A stretch of DNA of 64,000 nucleotides from CAVPNY01 sp963706905 (GCA_963706905.1 CAVPNY010000009.1:62001-126000); one strand, 5' to 3'; counted from the stretch's first letter, positions 8,552 to 18,973 are shown. The notes: a model not told the origin generated them from the letters alone. Translations and numbers: made by a program.

Positions 8552-10033
8552 CTAATCCAACACCTTGCGGTACTGGCGCCGCATTACGATTGAAACCAGC
8601 CATAGGCGATCAGCATGATTAATCGCCAGGCCGATCCATACACCGCTGCAGCCGGAGTGCAGCCAGCATCAAATTCTGAAAACCCTCAATGGCGTGCGTC
8701 ATCGGGATGAGCAGCGCAATGATCAGGCTGGCCAGGTAAACCGGTGATCGGCAGGAAAAAGCCGGTGAAGAAGATCGACAGCAGCAGTACAGCATGGTGA
8801 GCTGGATGGCCTGGCTGTCGGTGCGTGAGACGGCCGAGATCAAGAAATCGATGCCTACCGCGCGGTGGCAGCAATACCAGCAGAACCAGGTACTGAACAG
8901 GGTAAGCCGGGAGGGGCACCTTTAGCAACGCCAATAAAGCAGTCAAGACAAGCTCGGCAATGGTCACATACAGGATATACGCCAGCGCTTTTCAGCAGGA
9001 TCTGCGAGAACTTCAGCGGAGAGACCGGAACATTTCAAAGGAGCCCATCTGTCGCTCGCGCACCAGGCCGAGCGAGGCCAGGGTGATCGCCAGCTGCTGG
9101 ACCAGCAATGCCAGAACCGCAGGGGCATAGAAGACACTATGCTGTAGGCACTGCTGCGCAAATTGGTGTAGGTTTACCGGATTGGGGAGATGATGTTCTC
9201 GGCGGGATATACCACAAAGGTATTCACACTCCCCTGGAAAATCTCGATCTCGTCCGTGGTGCTGTTGAGACGCTCGATCTGGGTAGCCAGCTCTCCCTGG
9301 CCAGAACTGAATTCAATTCCTGCAAATCATCGGATAGCACTTCGATATCCCGGTAAAGCTTGCTCAACTCTGGTGAGAGATTGGCCTGTGCTAGGCTCTC
9401 GGGCGGCAAGACGGCGAGCAATTCAACCAGCAACATGTTTAATTCCAGGCTGATGGTGCGTGGCAAGCTCGATGTTCTGGGGATTTAAATTCTCACTCAA
9501 CTGGTTAAATGTACTGTTCCACGCTGTCCTTTGACCGGCCACGTCGCAAGCTTTCTCCACGCCAGCTTGGCTTCTTGAGCCAGGATTTGTTGGTTGATGA
9601 AATTCATCTCCAAAAGCCAGCGAGCACGTACAGGCTTCGGCGTTAGGGTCGATGGCCCGTGAAAAGACCTGGATCTCAGGCCGGGTGGCTGGTATCCTCG
9701 GGGTCAAAATCGAACTCGGGAACGACTTGCACGACATCGGCTACCGACGATCCAGCATTTGCATGGCTTCATCTTTATCTGAAGGTGACCTTGGCCAGGT
9801 AGAAATTGCTGCTGATAAATTTCGACCGCCTGATCCTGGATCGATACCGGGGATTCTCTTTTCGGGCCACAGCACGGTGTAGAAACAAAAGGGTTGGCGC
9901 TGCGGAAAGTCGCCCAAAGGCCGCCAGCACCAGCAGGGGTACACCACCAGGCTCAGCATCAAAGCTGGCTGGCGCCGGACATCGTGGAATTCCTTCACAA
10001 AGAAGGAGAAGGTTTTAATCAATAGGCGATCAT
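8552..10033 (-). pseudogene. ABC-2 type transporter permease, multiply frameshifted
   Basis: Pieces from several frames together form a complete ABC-2 permease of about 490 residues. The N-terminus is LLIKTFSFFVKEFHDVRRQ. The extracellular loop contains AEIQVF-like and LPPESLAQANLSPELSKLY pieces. The membrane core has VLTALLALLKVPLPAYPV and LTMLCLLLSIFFTGFFLPI-like segments (split by a shift), then PMTHAIEGFQNLMLA, and the end is RQYRKVLD with stop at 8552-8554. The likely start is the ATG at 10031-10033 behind a CTGGAGG ribosome site. There one missing base within the second or third codon restores the frame. It pairs with the ATPase just upstream as an exporter. Confidence 0.7.
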
Positions 10034-10035
10034 AG

Positions 10036-11017
10036 CGCACCTCCAGATGTTGCTTTTCCTCAGACTTCAAATCAAGTCGTACGAAGACCTCATCGAAGGC
10101 GGGTAGATCGGTAGGCGACAGCCGGCGTGATGCCGCGCTGCTCTCTCAGGATCGCCAGCAGGTTGGGCAGCTCTTTCCCGGCGTCTTCCACGAAGACATA
10201 CATCCATCTGGTTCGCCTGGGACGTGTTCCGCTTTGGATACCGGGGTAAATCCGCAGGAAACGCATGCATTCCACCACCTGGCTTGGCTCCATTTGCATG
10301 TGGATCACCTCTCCATCCATCGCCTGGTGCTGCAAGCTCTTGGGGGTATCGACAGTCACCAGGCAGCCTTTGCGCATGATGGCGACCTGGTCGCAATAGG
10401 CCGCTCGCTGACATACTGCGTGGTGACCAGCAAGGTTTTCCCCTGGTCGCGCAGATGACCGGAAATTTTCCCAGATGCGGGCGCGCAGGATCGGGTTGAT
10501 CTCCGCAGTGGGTTCATCGGCAATCAAAAAGTCAGGCTCGTGCAGCAAAGCGCCCGCTAGCATCAGGCGGCGCTGCATCTCGCCGGACAGTTTGCGTGTC
10601 AGGCGCTTGCGCCTCTATCATATCGACAAACTCCAGCAGAGGCTTGATTTTCGCTTTGCGCTCGCTGGCTGACATGCCGTATATCCCGCTCAGGAAATGC
10701 AAGTTCTCTCCGCGCTCAGGGTGAGATACAGGATAAACTGCTGGGGGATATAACCAATGTTGGCTTTCTCCGCTTCATTAAAATTGATCGATCTTTACCG
10801 AACACCCGCACTCTCCTGAAGTGGGTCCAAAGATGCCGTTCAGCAGGCGGATGGTGGTCGTTTTGCCACACCCGCTGGGACTGATCATGCCAGGATGGCG
10901 CTTTGCGGCATGGTTAATGTTCAGGTCGAAGACCCCCGCTCCGCCGCTGAAATCCAGGCTGGCGTTTTGCATGCTGATCGCTAAAGATAATCGTTTGTCT
11001 TCAGGTTTAGCTTCCAT
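10036..11017 (-). pseudogene. ABC transporter ATP-binding protein, multiply frameshifted
   Basis: The reading frame opens at 11017 (MEAKPEDKR) and contains a Walker A motif, PSGCGKTTT. After shifts it continues with the signature-loop region KLSGEMQRRLMLAGALLHEP and Walker B FLIADEPT. The C-terminal part (10090-10578) is open for 162 codons. The product would be an ABC-2 exporter ATPase of about 325 residues, coupled to the permease at 8552. All catalytic motifs survive and only the frame is broken, in three or more places. Confidence 0.75.
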
Positions 11018-11113
11018 AAATTCATCCTTTCTTCCGATCCTTCCGATGAAACATCGCGGAGAGCCCGGAGATGGGTGTCTCCGGACCTCTCCACGACCGA
11101 TGCTGCCGCTAGA

Positions 11114-13118
11114 TCACTGAGGCGGGACAACTCAAAAATCAGCGAGCCGCTATCCGCAGGCAGCTCGATAATCAGACTGCCATTGGCGAAATACCAGCGG
11201 GTAGCATCATTGAGATGCCCCACAAACTCCGCGGCCAAAAACTCTGCATCACAAGTAAGGGTAGAAGCATCGATTTCGAAGTCGATGGTACTCGACCTGC
11301 CGACGGTGTAGGCGCCGGAGGCCAGAGCCGCAGTCACTGCTGTTTACGGTGACGCTCTGTTCTTTGGCGATTTCCAGATTTAGAACAGTTTCTTCATCAA
11401 TATCAGTCGATCCCGCCGGATTGATAAACTGCGTCCATCTCCAAATTGTAGGAAGTAAATCGCCAAGCGGGAGCAAAGTGATTGGGGAAATCGGCAAGGC
11501 GCTATCACCTCAAGAATATTGATCACTTAAAAAGGCGTAGGCTTCGTAGGTAGCGGAGTTGGTCAGGCCGACAACTCGCATCTCTTTTCCGGATTGGTAT
11601 ACCACAGCGATGGAATCCCAGCGTCTGGCTGGCGTGCCCCATACTGACCCATCTCCGGCGAAATCTCCCAATCCAGTCCATAGGGGAAGCCGACCACAAA
11701 CTTGGCACTGGGATCAAAAACCAGCATCTCCTTCAGAGTCTCGGATTTTGGAAAAGCTCGCCTGCCGCCAGCGCTTTGGCATAGGTGCGATCTGCGGCAG
11801 TCATGGCCGCCGCCCCGGCTACCAGCTCTGAGAAGCATTCCAGTTGGTGGTATCAACCTTCTCGCCATCCTCTGTCCACATATATCCATGGGTGGTGATC
11901 TCTCCTTCCTGCGGTACGCCCTCGATGAGCACGGCGCTTTCCATTTCCAGGGGATCGAAGATGCGTTTCTGCATCAGATCGCCCAGCTTTTCACCAGTGA
12001 CTTTCTCGATGATCATCCCCAACAGGATGTAACCGGTGTTGCTGTACTTCCACTGCTCTTCTTCACCAGGGGCGAAGTAAGGCGTGCCGTTATCGGCAGC
12101 AAATTGGACAAGTTCTTCAGGGGTATAACTTTGTTCCAGTTTCGCTGGATCGGTTAGCCCACCGCCTATTATGGCATCGGCGTAATCCCAAAGACAGGCT
12201 GTGTGCTGCGCTATCTGGCGGATGGTGATCTGGTCGCCGTTTGGCAGCATGGCTGCTTGTTCCGGCAGCCATTTGCTGAGCGGATCATCCAGTGAGAGCA
12301 AGCCTTCTTCCACCAGCTGCATGAGCAGGACAATGGTCATAGATTTGGTATTGCTGCCGATTTGCAGGTAGTCATCTGCCTGCATGGGTGTGCCGTCATC
12401 AAGATTGGCGACGCTGGCGGCTTTCAGGTAGCGGCCTTCCGGCGTTTCTACCAGCAGCACCAAAACCGGCACGTCCAGCGCAGGATCCCACCTTCGGTGT
12501 AGATCTGGGACTGCAGAAACGTATCCAGCTGGGCGGTCACATCTTCGGGCAACGCCTCATCAACTGTACTCTCACCATCGGGAGGAGCTAGTTCAGACAC
12601 CGGCGCTGGGGCGAACTCCATCGCCCGCAGTATCAGATCGATGAACAGGTTCCCTCTCAAGAAGTAGATGGCTGCAGAGCTCAGGTATTTGACAAAGTCG
12701 TCGCTACGCACTAGGGTGGGCAGGCTGCATGGTCATGGGACCGACATGGATGGTGATGCTGGTGCCTGCGATGACATACGAGCCGTTGGCGTTGTTGCAA
12801 TCTGCCACGATATTTATAGTTGCATCATTGTCAAAGGTCACGACATAGTTCTGCGGGCTATCGACCGAGTACTGCTCGACCGGGTTGGTGAAAGACACCC
12901 ACTGCCAGAGGTTTGCCCGCAGCATAGCCAGCTCTCTTCCGGTGGCAGCACCGCGGCGGGCTGTTCCTAGTTGGATTTGGAGCAATGGCGGGAGCTGCGG
13001 TGTCTGTGGCTTGCGGGGCAACAACTGCTGGTTCGATTGTGGCCGTCTTGCTTCCACCGCTGCAGGCTGCCAGCAGCAAGCTCAGGATCAACATTGTATA
13101 AAGAACGCTTCTTTTCAT
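11114..13118 (-). pseudogene. lipoprotein with META, class C beta-lactamase-like and second META domains, frameshifted
   Basis: The start at 13118 follows a GGAAGG ribosome site and encodes a lipoprotein signal, MLILSLLLAACSGG. A META-like domain follows (NLWQWVSFTNP, VADCNNANGSYVIAG, FVKYLSSAA). A 217-codon open stretch (11819-12472) then encodes a serine beta-lactamase/D-alanine carboxypeptidase fold with SNTK (SxxK), YSN and a later GHAGQTLGF-type motif. After more shifts a second META-like domain appears (WRWTQFINPAG, DASTLTCDAEFLAAEF, LPADSGSLIFEL). The probable stop is at 11114-11116. The reconstructed product is about 660 residues, exported and lipid-anchored. It probably acts on peptidoglycan or a small ester or amide. 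Confidence 0.7.
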
Positions 13119-13176
13119 AGTTTCCTTCCAACTCAATAGATAACAAAACGAGTGGTGCAAGCTGGGCGAGAAAATC

Positions 13177-13664
13177 TCAGTCCAACAGGAACACCAAAAT
13201 ATGGCTTCTCCGGTTTCATTATTCCGACCGGCGATCAGCAGACCCGACATCGCACCCCCATCCCCCAGGTTATACACCCGGAGTTCTTTCATCGCGGGAT
13301 AGTCATAGGCTGCCAACAGGTACAGGCGGGCTTTCTGCGCCTTCGATATTGTCCAGGATCATCGGCACGGAAATCGCCGCGTCCGGATCCTGGATGCCGC
13401 GTAGTTCCGTCACGATGTCATGCTGTGCATCGCTCTGGCGGGCGTAGACCTCTTTCCACGGCCCCATCCAGGCATCCTGGCTGTAGCGCTCCCACAGCTC
13501 GCCGACGAAATACTTGTACTTCTCGAGCGCCATCTTCCCAGATCGTCAGCCGGCTCCAGCTGCTCATAGAACACGGCGCTGCCAAAGCCTGCCTGGCTCG
13601 GCGCGCCATAGGCGTCTTCCAGTTCAGTCACCTCGTTTGGTTTGATCTGGTTTGTGTTGGTCAT
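13177..13664 (-). pseudogene. unrecognised protein of about 160 residues, frameshifted
   Basis: The frame opens at 13664 with MTNTNQIKPNEVTELEDAYG behind GCAGGAAAAT. It switches frame near 13535 to ALEKYKYFVGELWERYSQDA and again near 13310 to AAYDYPAMKELRVYNLGDG, ending near the TGA at 13177-13179. I recognise no family. The product looks soluble and acidic with no signal peptide or membrane segment. It sits between the META protein and the META-beta-lactamase lipoprotein. Confidence 0.5.
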
Positions 13665-14281
13665 ATTTTCCTGCTGCGGGGTAAATTGCAGCTCCCCGAA
13701 AACGTCCTCCTCCAGCTTGTAGACGAGCGACAAATGGCCGTAATCGTAATGCCATAACTCCACGCTTCCAAGCCGGGTGAGATAGGTGTTTTCCTGAGCC
13801 GAAACCGGATCGGGACACAGCGATTGCGTCGCGGCGATCGGGCTGACTTCTAAGCTGTTCAGCCCATACTCTCCGCTACTGACCGTGCCGGAATAATCAT
13901 TACAGCCAGCGAAGCCATTGATCTGACATCTCGAAGTGAAGGGTGATTTCGGTATCTGGAATGACGGTTTGATCCAGACCAGACGACCAGCGGCAGGTGT
14001 AAGACATCCAGGGAGATCTATTGAGCTCTGTGCGGCTTTGCTCCACCAGCCGGCCATCTTCCAGGGAGTAGACCACTGCACATTCCAGCTTGCGCAGCAG
14101 TGGACATCCCCGGTCCCTGAGCGACAATGTCCGCAACCACCTGGGTTCCATCCACAACGAAAGACTTTACGGCGAGCGAAAAACGATAGAAATCCTGCGC
14201 CGGATTGGCAGTGGGATCCATATTTTCAACGGAAAAACCAAGCCCCTCTGTGTGAAAAGATTTATGGTTATTTGTTTTCAT
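13661..14281 (-). pseudogene. META-domain protein, frameshifted
   Basis: An ATG at 14281 overlaps the end of the zinc-ribbon gene. The first piece reads GLGFSVENMDPTANPAQDFY and AVKSFVVDGTQVVADIVAQG. After shifts the second half gives a META (HslJ-like) domain with INGFAGCNDYSGTVSSGEYG, SPIAATQSLCPDP and LSLVYKLE. META domains are small beta-rich, often envelope-located modules of unknown mechanism. At least three indels break the frame. The probable stop overlaps the next start. Confidence 0.55.
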
Positions 14282-14492
14282 AATTCTTTTTAACTTTTGC
14301 GATCGCCTCCGGTAAGTCAATCCAGGATTCGATGAATCCACAGTTGCCACACACGTAACGGGTGACCAGTGTCGCCTGAAAAATTGTCGCACCGGTGGGG
14401 ATGTTGCTTCCAGCCCCGTAGCCTTTGGCTTGTCCCTCGACCCGGATAATCTCATCGGAATTACATTTAGGACATTGATTAGTGTTTTTCAT
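14268..14492 (-). CDS. small zinc-ribbon protein (74 aa)
   Basis: The product has a CPKC knuckle near the start and a CGNC knuckle about 40 residues later, the layout of a zinc ribbon. The middle contains a glycine-rich patch, and a basic tail ends in VKKNYENK. The ribosome site AGGAGA lies just before the ATG. It is the first and only undamaged gene of the minus-strand operon running down to 7630. Function is unknown. Confidence 0.7.
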   Translation of the reverse strand: MKNTNQCPKCNSDEIIRVEGQAKGYGAGSNIPTGATIFQATLVTRYVCGNCGFIESWIDLPEAIAKVKKNYENK

Positions 14493-14546
14493 TTTTTCTC
14501 CTGTATAAGTGCTTCTAAGTAATACGGATGGTGGTTTGATACTGGC

Positions 14547-14583
14547 GGATAGCTGGCAGGGTAGGGTACACTGCCAGCTATCC
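14547..14583 (-). terminator. perfect 13-bp hairpin after the amidase gene
   Basis: GGATAGCTGGCAG (14547-14559) pairs perfectly with 14571-14583. It begins 8 nt past the amidase stop and separates that gene from the zinc-ribbon operon. There is no long T tract. Confidence 0.6.
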
Positions 14584-14590
14584 GGAAGTA

Positions 14591-16573
14591 TTATTTCCCC
14601 GTCACAGCCTCAATTTGCTGGATGGTCGCATCCAGATCCGGCTGCTGGTTGACATTCAAGGCTTGCTCCAGGGCAAAGCCCACTGCGAGCACCTGCCCAT
14701 CCGACAGGTACGGCCCGCTGATCAAGACGCCGGTTGGCTGGCCAGGCTGACCGTTTTGGTCTACGGCCCGACCCGTGGGGATGGTGAGGGCAGGGATGTT
14801 GGCTAATCCGGCATTCTGATAGAGCACACCCATCAAAATCACATCCACATCGTGCGTATCCTTGAACCATTGCATCCATGCCGTGTAATAGCTTCGTCCG
14901 CCGCGTACGGCCGCCTCGTACTCCTCCGCGGTCGTTTCCGTGTTAACAGACCATTCAACGTACCGCTGCCCGTAAGGGGCACGATTGGCTAGGTCCTCAT
15001 TCACAATGTCAACCGCCTCCGCTAACGAGGAAAGTGGCGCAACATCGCCCAGGCCGGCCAGAAATGCATTGACCGAGTTCTGGAAACCGAAGTCGAGTAT
15101 CCCTGCTTCCCCAGATTGTATGTATGGCGGCAATTCCGATTGTTTGATCACCACCACTTCGATACCCTGGCTTTCGAGCGCGTCGATGGTTGCTTGCGTG
15201 GCTGCTCCATAAGCTGGAGCAGCTAACTGGTCAGACAGCTGCTGCCATTCTTCCGGCGTCAGTGCGTCAATCTCTTCTTCGGTAATCTTTCCTCCGCTTG
15301 CGACGAAGGTCTGGAGTCCAGCCAGATCGAACTGCACAACGCCGACTTTTAGCTTTTGCGCTTCTTCAATCGAGAGGTACTGTGTAAAGTCGGTCTCAGC
15401 GAGCGCTACAGCATTGGCGGTTTTGGGATCGTTCGCATCCGTGCCGGCCATTTCTGTGAGCATGATTGCCACGTCGGTCACAGAGTGAGCTACGGGACCA
15501 GCAGTGTCCAGGTTGGATTCTAGAGGTATGATGTAATCACCGCTGATCACCCCCTGGCTGGGTCGCAGGGCGACGACCCCGCTGGAGCGTGCTGGTGCCG
15601 TAATTGAGCCGGACGTTTCCGAGCCCACGCTGACCGGCGCCAGATTGGCGGCGACGGAAACGGCCGAGCCGGTGCTGGAACCAAGCGGATCATAGAGTCC
15701 CCAGGGATGGCGGACCTGACCGCCAATGGCGCTAAAACCGTTGGGCATGCAGGGGTCGTTGTAGTTCGCCCATTCAGACAGGTTAGCCTTGCCGAGGATG
15801 ATGGCTCCAGCTGCACGCAGTTGCTGCACCAGGAAGGCGTCCCGGTCCGCCTGCCAATCCTTGAGCGCGTACGTTCCGGCAGTGGTATGCAGCGGCGTGG
15901 CGACGGCGATATTATCTTTGAACAACACCGGAATCCCGTGCAAATTGCCGCGGTTGGCGCCATCAGCCCGTTCCGCATCGAGCGCCTGGGCAATGGTGAG
16001 CGCCTCGGGATTCAGCTCCATGACCGAATTGAGTTTGTCCACATCGTAGCGTTGAATGCGATCCAGATAGTACAAGACTAGCTGTTCAGATGTGAAATCG
16101 TCCTTGTTCAGCATTTCTTGAATTTCAGGTAGGGTCTTTCCGGCCAAGGCGGCGTCCATTGTTGCTGCCTGCTCTGCGCTAAAACCAGCCAGCGCTTCGT
16201 TAAAGGGGGTAAAGTCCAGCGGCCGTTTCGTGTCTGTATCCGGATCAGGCAGGGGGAATACGGTCGATCCAGGCGGGCACTCAGCAGATATAACGCCAGA
16301 TACCTGGGCAAGATTTTGTTCAGCAAGGGTCTGGTAGACCAGGTAATCCGGGTCTACATTCGCCGTGTCGGTCTCATTGCCGGTTTCTGTTGCTGAGGCT
16401 TCTGTTGCCACCTTAGCAGGTTCTGTCGGAGCCACTTTTGTCGGGGATGGCAGGGTTGGTTCTACGATCAACGGCTGGGTGGGTTCCGCTGTAGGAGCAG
16501 GCATCTTCCTTAGAGCACTGCAAGATGCCAGAAGAATGGTAATGATCAAAATGAGAAGCGTTTTTATTAACAT
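14591..16573 (-). CDS. secreted lipoprotein amidase (amidase-signature family)
   Basis: The 660-residue protein begins with a lipoprotein signal (LLASC, Cys18), followed by a threonine/proline-rich linker to about residue 75. The amidase-signature domain covers about 140-650. The Ser-cisSer-Lys triad is visible as Lys219 in PVLFKDNI, the cis-serine in GSSTGSA near 299-300, and the nucleophile Ser323 in ETSGSI. The family hydrolyses linear amides. The lipid anchor places this one outside the cytoplasmic membrane. The substrate cannot be told from sequence. A hairpin terminator follows. Confidence 0.9.
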   Translation of the reverse strand: MLIKTLLILIITILLASCSALRKMPAPTAEPTQPLIVEPTLPSPTKVAPTEPAKVATEASATETGNETDTANVDPDYLVYQTLAEQNLAQVSGVISAECPPGSTVFPLPDPDTDTKRPLDFTPFNEALAGFSAEQAATMDAALAGKTLPEIQEMLNKDDFTSEQLVLYYLDRIQRYDVDKLNSVMELNPEALTIAQALDAERADGANRGNLHGIPVLFKDNIAVATPLHTTAGTYALKDWQADRDAFLVQQLRAAGAIILGKANLSEWANYNDPCMPNGFSAIGGQVRHPWGLYDPLGSSTGSAVSVAANLAPVSVGSETSGSITAPARSSGVVALRPSQGVISGDYIIPLESNLDTAGPVAHSVTDVAIMLTEMAGTDANDPKTANAVALAETDFTQYLSIEEAQKLKVGVVQFDLAGLQTFVASGGKITEEEIDALTPEEWQQLSDQLAAPAYGAATQATIDALESQGIEVVVIKQSELPPYIQSGEAGILDFGFQNSVNAFLAGLGDVAPLSSLAEAVDIVNEDLANRAPYGQRYVEWSVNTETTAEEYEAAVRGGRSYYTAWMQWFKDTHDVDVILMGVLYQNAGLANIPALTIPTGRAVDQNGQPGQPTGVLISGPYLSDGQVLAVGFALEQALNVNQQPDLDATIQQIEAVTGK

Positions 16574-16616
16574 AAGAATGTCCCTTTACAATGTTAAAGG
16601 TATGGTTTGTACTCGA

Positions 16617-17201
16617 TCAAAGACCAGCAGTCAGGGGTATGGCTTGGATATCTGGGTTCTGTACCTGTTTCGTCCAACCCAGGCCACCTGTCCGCAGGTA
16701 GACCAAAGCCAGATAAAAAAGGGCAACCTGGGCGAGCGCCAACCAGAGTAGTACCAGCGTGATCCCAATCCACATCAGATCAATATAGACAGGAACGCGC
16801 GGAATCAACAAAGCCACGGATTGCTCCATTGCCTGCGCCTTGCCACGCCACTCGTTCAGATTGCCCTCCAACTGAGTAATTAACTCATTGAACCGGTCGG
16901 TGGCACCCTGCACAGGCTGCAGAGACTGTGCATCGGCAGCCTGCTCTTTCTGCACGCTGTCGATGGCGGCACCTACCTCTTGCCCCAATTGAAGAACCTC
17001 CACGAGAACATTGTCTGTCGTCTCCATGACCTGTTCGGTCTCAAGGAGCAACTCGTCGCTGACAGTGAGGGCGCCAGTCAAAATAGAGGTTGTCGGTGTA
17101 TTCAACGTCCACAGTCCGGCAATGCTGGCGACATATACTAGGAAGAAGAGCGTAGCCACGATCATTGCAAGTACTGCTATGATGCGAAAGATAATTTTCA
17201 T
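16617..17201 (-). CDS. two-helix membrane protein with coiled-coil loop
   Basis: The ATG at 17201 (MKIIFRIIAVLAMIVAT) is preferred over an earlier TTG at 17222. One membrane helix at the N-terminus and one near residue 155 enclose a long acidic, glutamine-rich loop with coiled-coil character (ETEQVMETTDN, AIDSVQKEQAADAQSLQ). The architecture recalls membrane sensors or scaffold proteins, but no family is recognised. Confidence 0.65.
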   Translation of the reverse strand: MKIIFRIIAVLAMIVATLFFLVYVASIAGLWTLNTPTTSILTGALTVSDELLLETEQVMETTDNVLVEVLQLGQEVGAAIDSVQKEQAADAQSLQPVQGATDRFNELITQLEGNLNEWRGKAQAMEQSVALLIPRVPVYIDLMWIGITLVLLWLALAQVALFYLALVYLRTGGLGWTKQVQNPDIQAIPLTAGL

Positions 17202-17267
17202 GTTCGATAATTCCCAGGTCAACTTTCATCTGGCAGGAAAACAGGTTGATTTCGTAAGATATAAAAA

Positions 17268-17302
17268 GATCAAGGAGGAGGTGGGCACCCCACTCCCTGA
17301 TC
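17268..17302 (-). terminator. intrinsic terminator of holin-like paralogue 3
   Basis: GATCAGG and GAGTGGG pair with CCCACCTC and CCTTGATC, with two small bulges. On the minus strand five T residues follow. The hairpin begins 11 nt past the stop at 17313. Confidence 0.6.
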
Positions 17303-17312
17303 TGGTAGCGCA

Positions 17313-17681
17313 TTACAAGAAAAGCCCGAAAACCCAATGGAGCAACCAGGTCACAACGCCAATTGCGATGGCAGCCACAATGGCACCACCGAAACCCTTG
17401 ACAGTCAGCCCCTTTACGAAATTACCAGCTACCATCAGAACGACGGCAGAGATAACCAAACCGATGATAGCTCCCAATAGACCACTATCGATGGTGATGC
17501 CCAGGAACCCAAGCAGCCAGGTTATCAGCCATCCCAGGATTGCGATGACGATGGCGGCGATGAAAGCGGGGCCGAAACCACTGACCTCAAGCCCCAGGTT
17601 CAGCTTGCCCACAATCCAAATGACCAGACCATAGAACAATGCTCCGATCACTACCCCGAGGATTAATGCTAATATACTCAT
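17313..17681 (-). CDS. four-helix membrane protein, phage_holin_4_2 / YvlD-like (paralogue 3)
   Basis: The 122-residue product has four hydrophobic helices and shares the core GLEVSGFGPAFIAAIVIA with the proteins at 2583 and 6588, though it is more divergent (IGALFYGLVIWIVGKLNLG). The ribosome site is AAGGAGAATT, the same as in the other copies. The role is unknown; envelope stability is the usual guess for this family. Confidence 0.78.
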   Translation of the reverse strand: MSILALILGVVIGALFYGLVIWIVGKLNLGLEVSGFGPAFIAAIVIAILGWLITWLLGFLGITIDSGLLGAIIGLVISAVVLMVAGNFVKGLTVKGFGGAIVAAIAIGVVTWLLHWVFGLFL

Positions 17682-17881
17682 GACAATTCTCCTTAAAAAG
17701 TTATTTTGATTTGATACGATATTTCACTTTATAAAAATTTTTGATAACGATCGATGATCCGGTATATACTGTGGTCCGCACCACCTCCTCTCATTTTTTC
17801 ACAACCGCTCAGACCAATCATTCCCAGGATAGCATCCTGTGGAACAGTGGAGTTCAGTCAGAATGCTACTCCCAGGTTCTC

Positions 17882-18877
17882 TCACTGAATCAGCTCCAAT
17901 AACTTCGGGTAAACCAGGTCGATGCGCGCCCCAGGGCGGGTTGGCGTGATCAGGTCATGCGGCAACCCCAACGATTTCTCGAACTGAAATTCAACCAGGT
18001 TCGTATCACTATGCTCTCTCCATACCTGTGCAAGCCCGGTGATCACCTCATTATTTACTGAATCATCGTTGTCATTTGTGATCATGGTGATCTTGCCTGT
18101 CGCCGGGGGATGGCGTTTAGCATCCGCTTCGGCAGTGTACCCCAGGCGCATGTTCTCCAATAAGGCATGCAGGGGGTAGCGGGCATAGGCATACGGCGCG
18201 GTATTTGGATTATTCTCTTTGTGAACCGGATCCCACCACTGCCAGAAATCAGGCAGGGTCAGGAACAGGTTGGCAAAGGCGCGGTTGAGCGGGCGGGGGA
18301 TAAAGCCGATTCCCAGGAAAGGTGATATGGGTGCGGCGATATCGACGTCCTCTCGCTCCTGGGATAAGTAGGTCGCCATAACACCGCCGCCAGAGAGACC
18401 CGAGACGATCACACGCTCCCCTAATCCCTGGGCAATGTCCACCGTTTGATGGGCAAACTCCGCCATTTCCTCGGCGGTCAAGTCCTTCAAAGGCTCGCCG
18501 CGGCGGTCATTGAACCCGTGACGCGGGGTACGCGGGATATACACGTTGTAACCGCGGCTGTAATACTCTTTGCCCAGCTCAACAAACTGCTGCGGGCAGC
18601 TGGTAAAGCCGTGCAGGAAGACAATGACCGTATCCGTCTTCTCTCCATGGGTTTGCAACTGGGTGGCGCACTCCGCGTGCAGGTCGAGGTTCGCTTCCTC
18701 CGCCTGGATGGCTTCGATGCGTGCCAGAGCTTCTTCATAGCTCTTCGCCGGGTTAGGGGTAAACGACTCCCTCAAAGAAAACGGCTTTCGAGCGAAAATA
18801 AACAATAAGATTATGATCCCGGCCAATATCCCAAGAAAGATGCTTAGCTTCGGCCGGGAACGGAACCAGTTCACCAT
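17882..18877 (-). CDS. membrane-anchored alpha/beta hydrolase
   Basis: The 331-residue protein has one N-terminal membrane helix (residues 11-29). It is followed by a serine-hydrolase fold with FLHGFTSCPQQF (oxyanion region), the nucleophile elbow SGLSGGG (Ser162) and a likely catalytic histidine in GLPHDLI near the end. It resembles monoacylglycerol-lipase or carboxylesterase-type enzymes. The anchor suggests action at the outer face of the membrane. The substrate is unknown. Confidence 0.82.
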   Translation of the reverse strand: MVNWFRSRPKLSIFLGILAGIIILLFIFARKPFSLRESFTPNPAKSYEEALARIEAIQAEEANLDLHAECATQLQTHGEKTDTVIVFLHGFTSCPQQFVELGKEYYSRGYNVYIPRTPRHGFNDRRGEPLKDLTAEEMAEFAHQTVDIAQGLGERVIVSGLSGGGVMATYLSQEREDVDIAAPISPFLGIGFIPRPLNRAFANLFLTLPDFWQWWDPVHKENNPNTAPYAYARYPLHALLENMRLGYTAEADAKRHPPATGKITMITNDNDDSVNNEVITGLAQVWREHSDTNLVEFQFEKSLGLPHDLITPTRPGARIDLVYPKLLELIQ

Positions 18878-18973
18878 AATTAATTCCTAAAGACAATTGA
18901 TTACAAGACAGATCATTCCAGACAAGGGCCTGGACGGTGGTTTGCCAGACCCTATATGTTTACCGCAAATTTG

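Noticed and set aside
14018..14455. Similarity of GFSVENMDPTANPAQDFYRF to the N-terminus of M13 metallopeptidases
   Set aside because: Only about 20 residues match, the HExxH domain is absent and a META domain follows instead.
2583..17681. Prophage suggested by three phage-holin-named proteins
   Set aside because: The family is mostly chromosomal, and no integrase, capsid, terminase or lysin gene is present.
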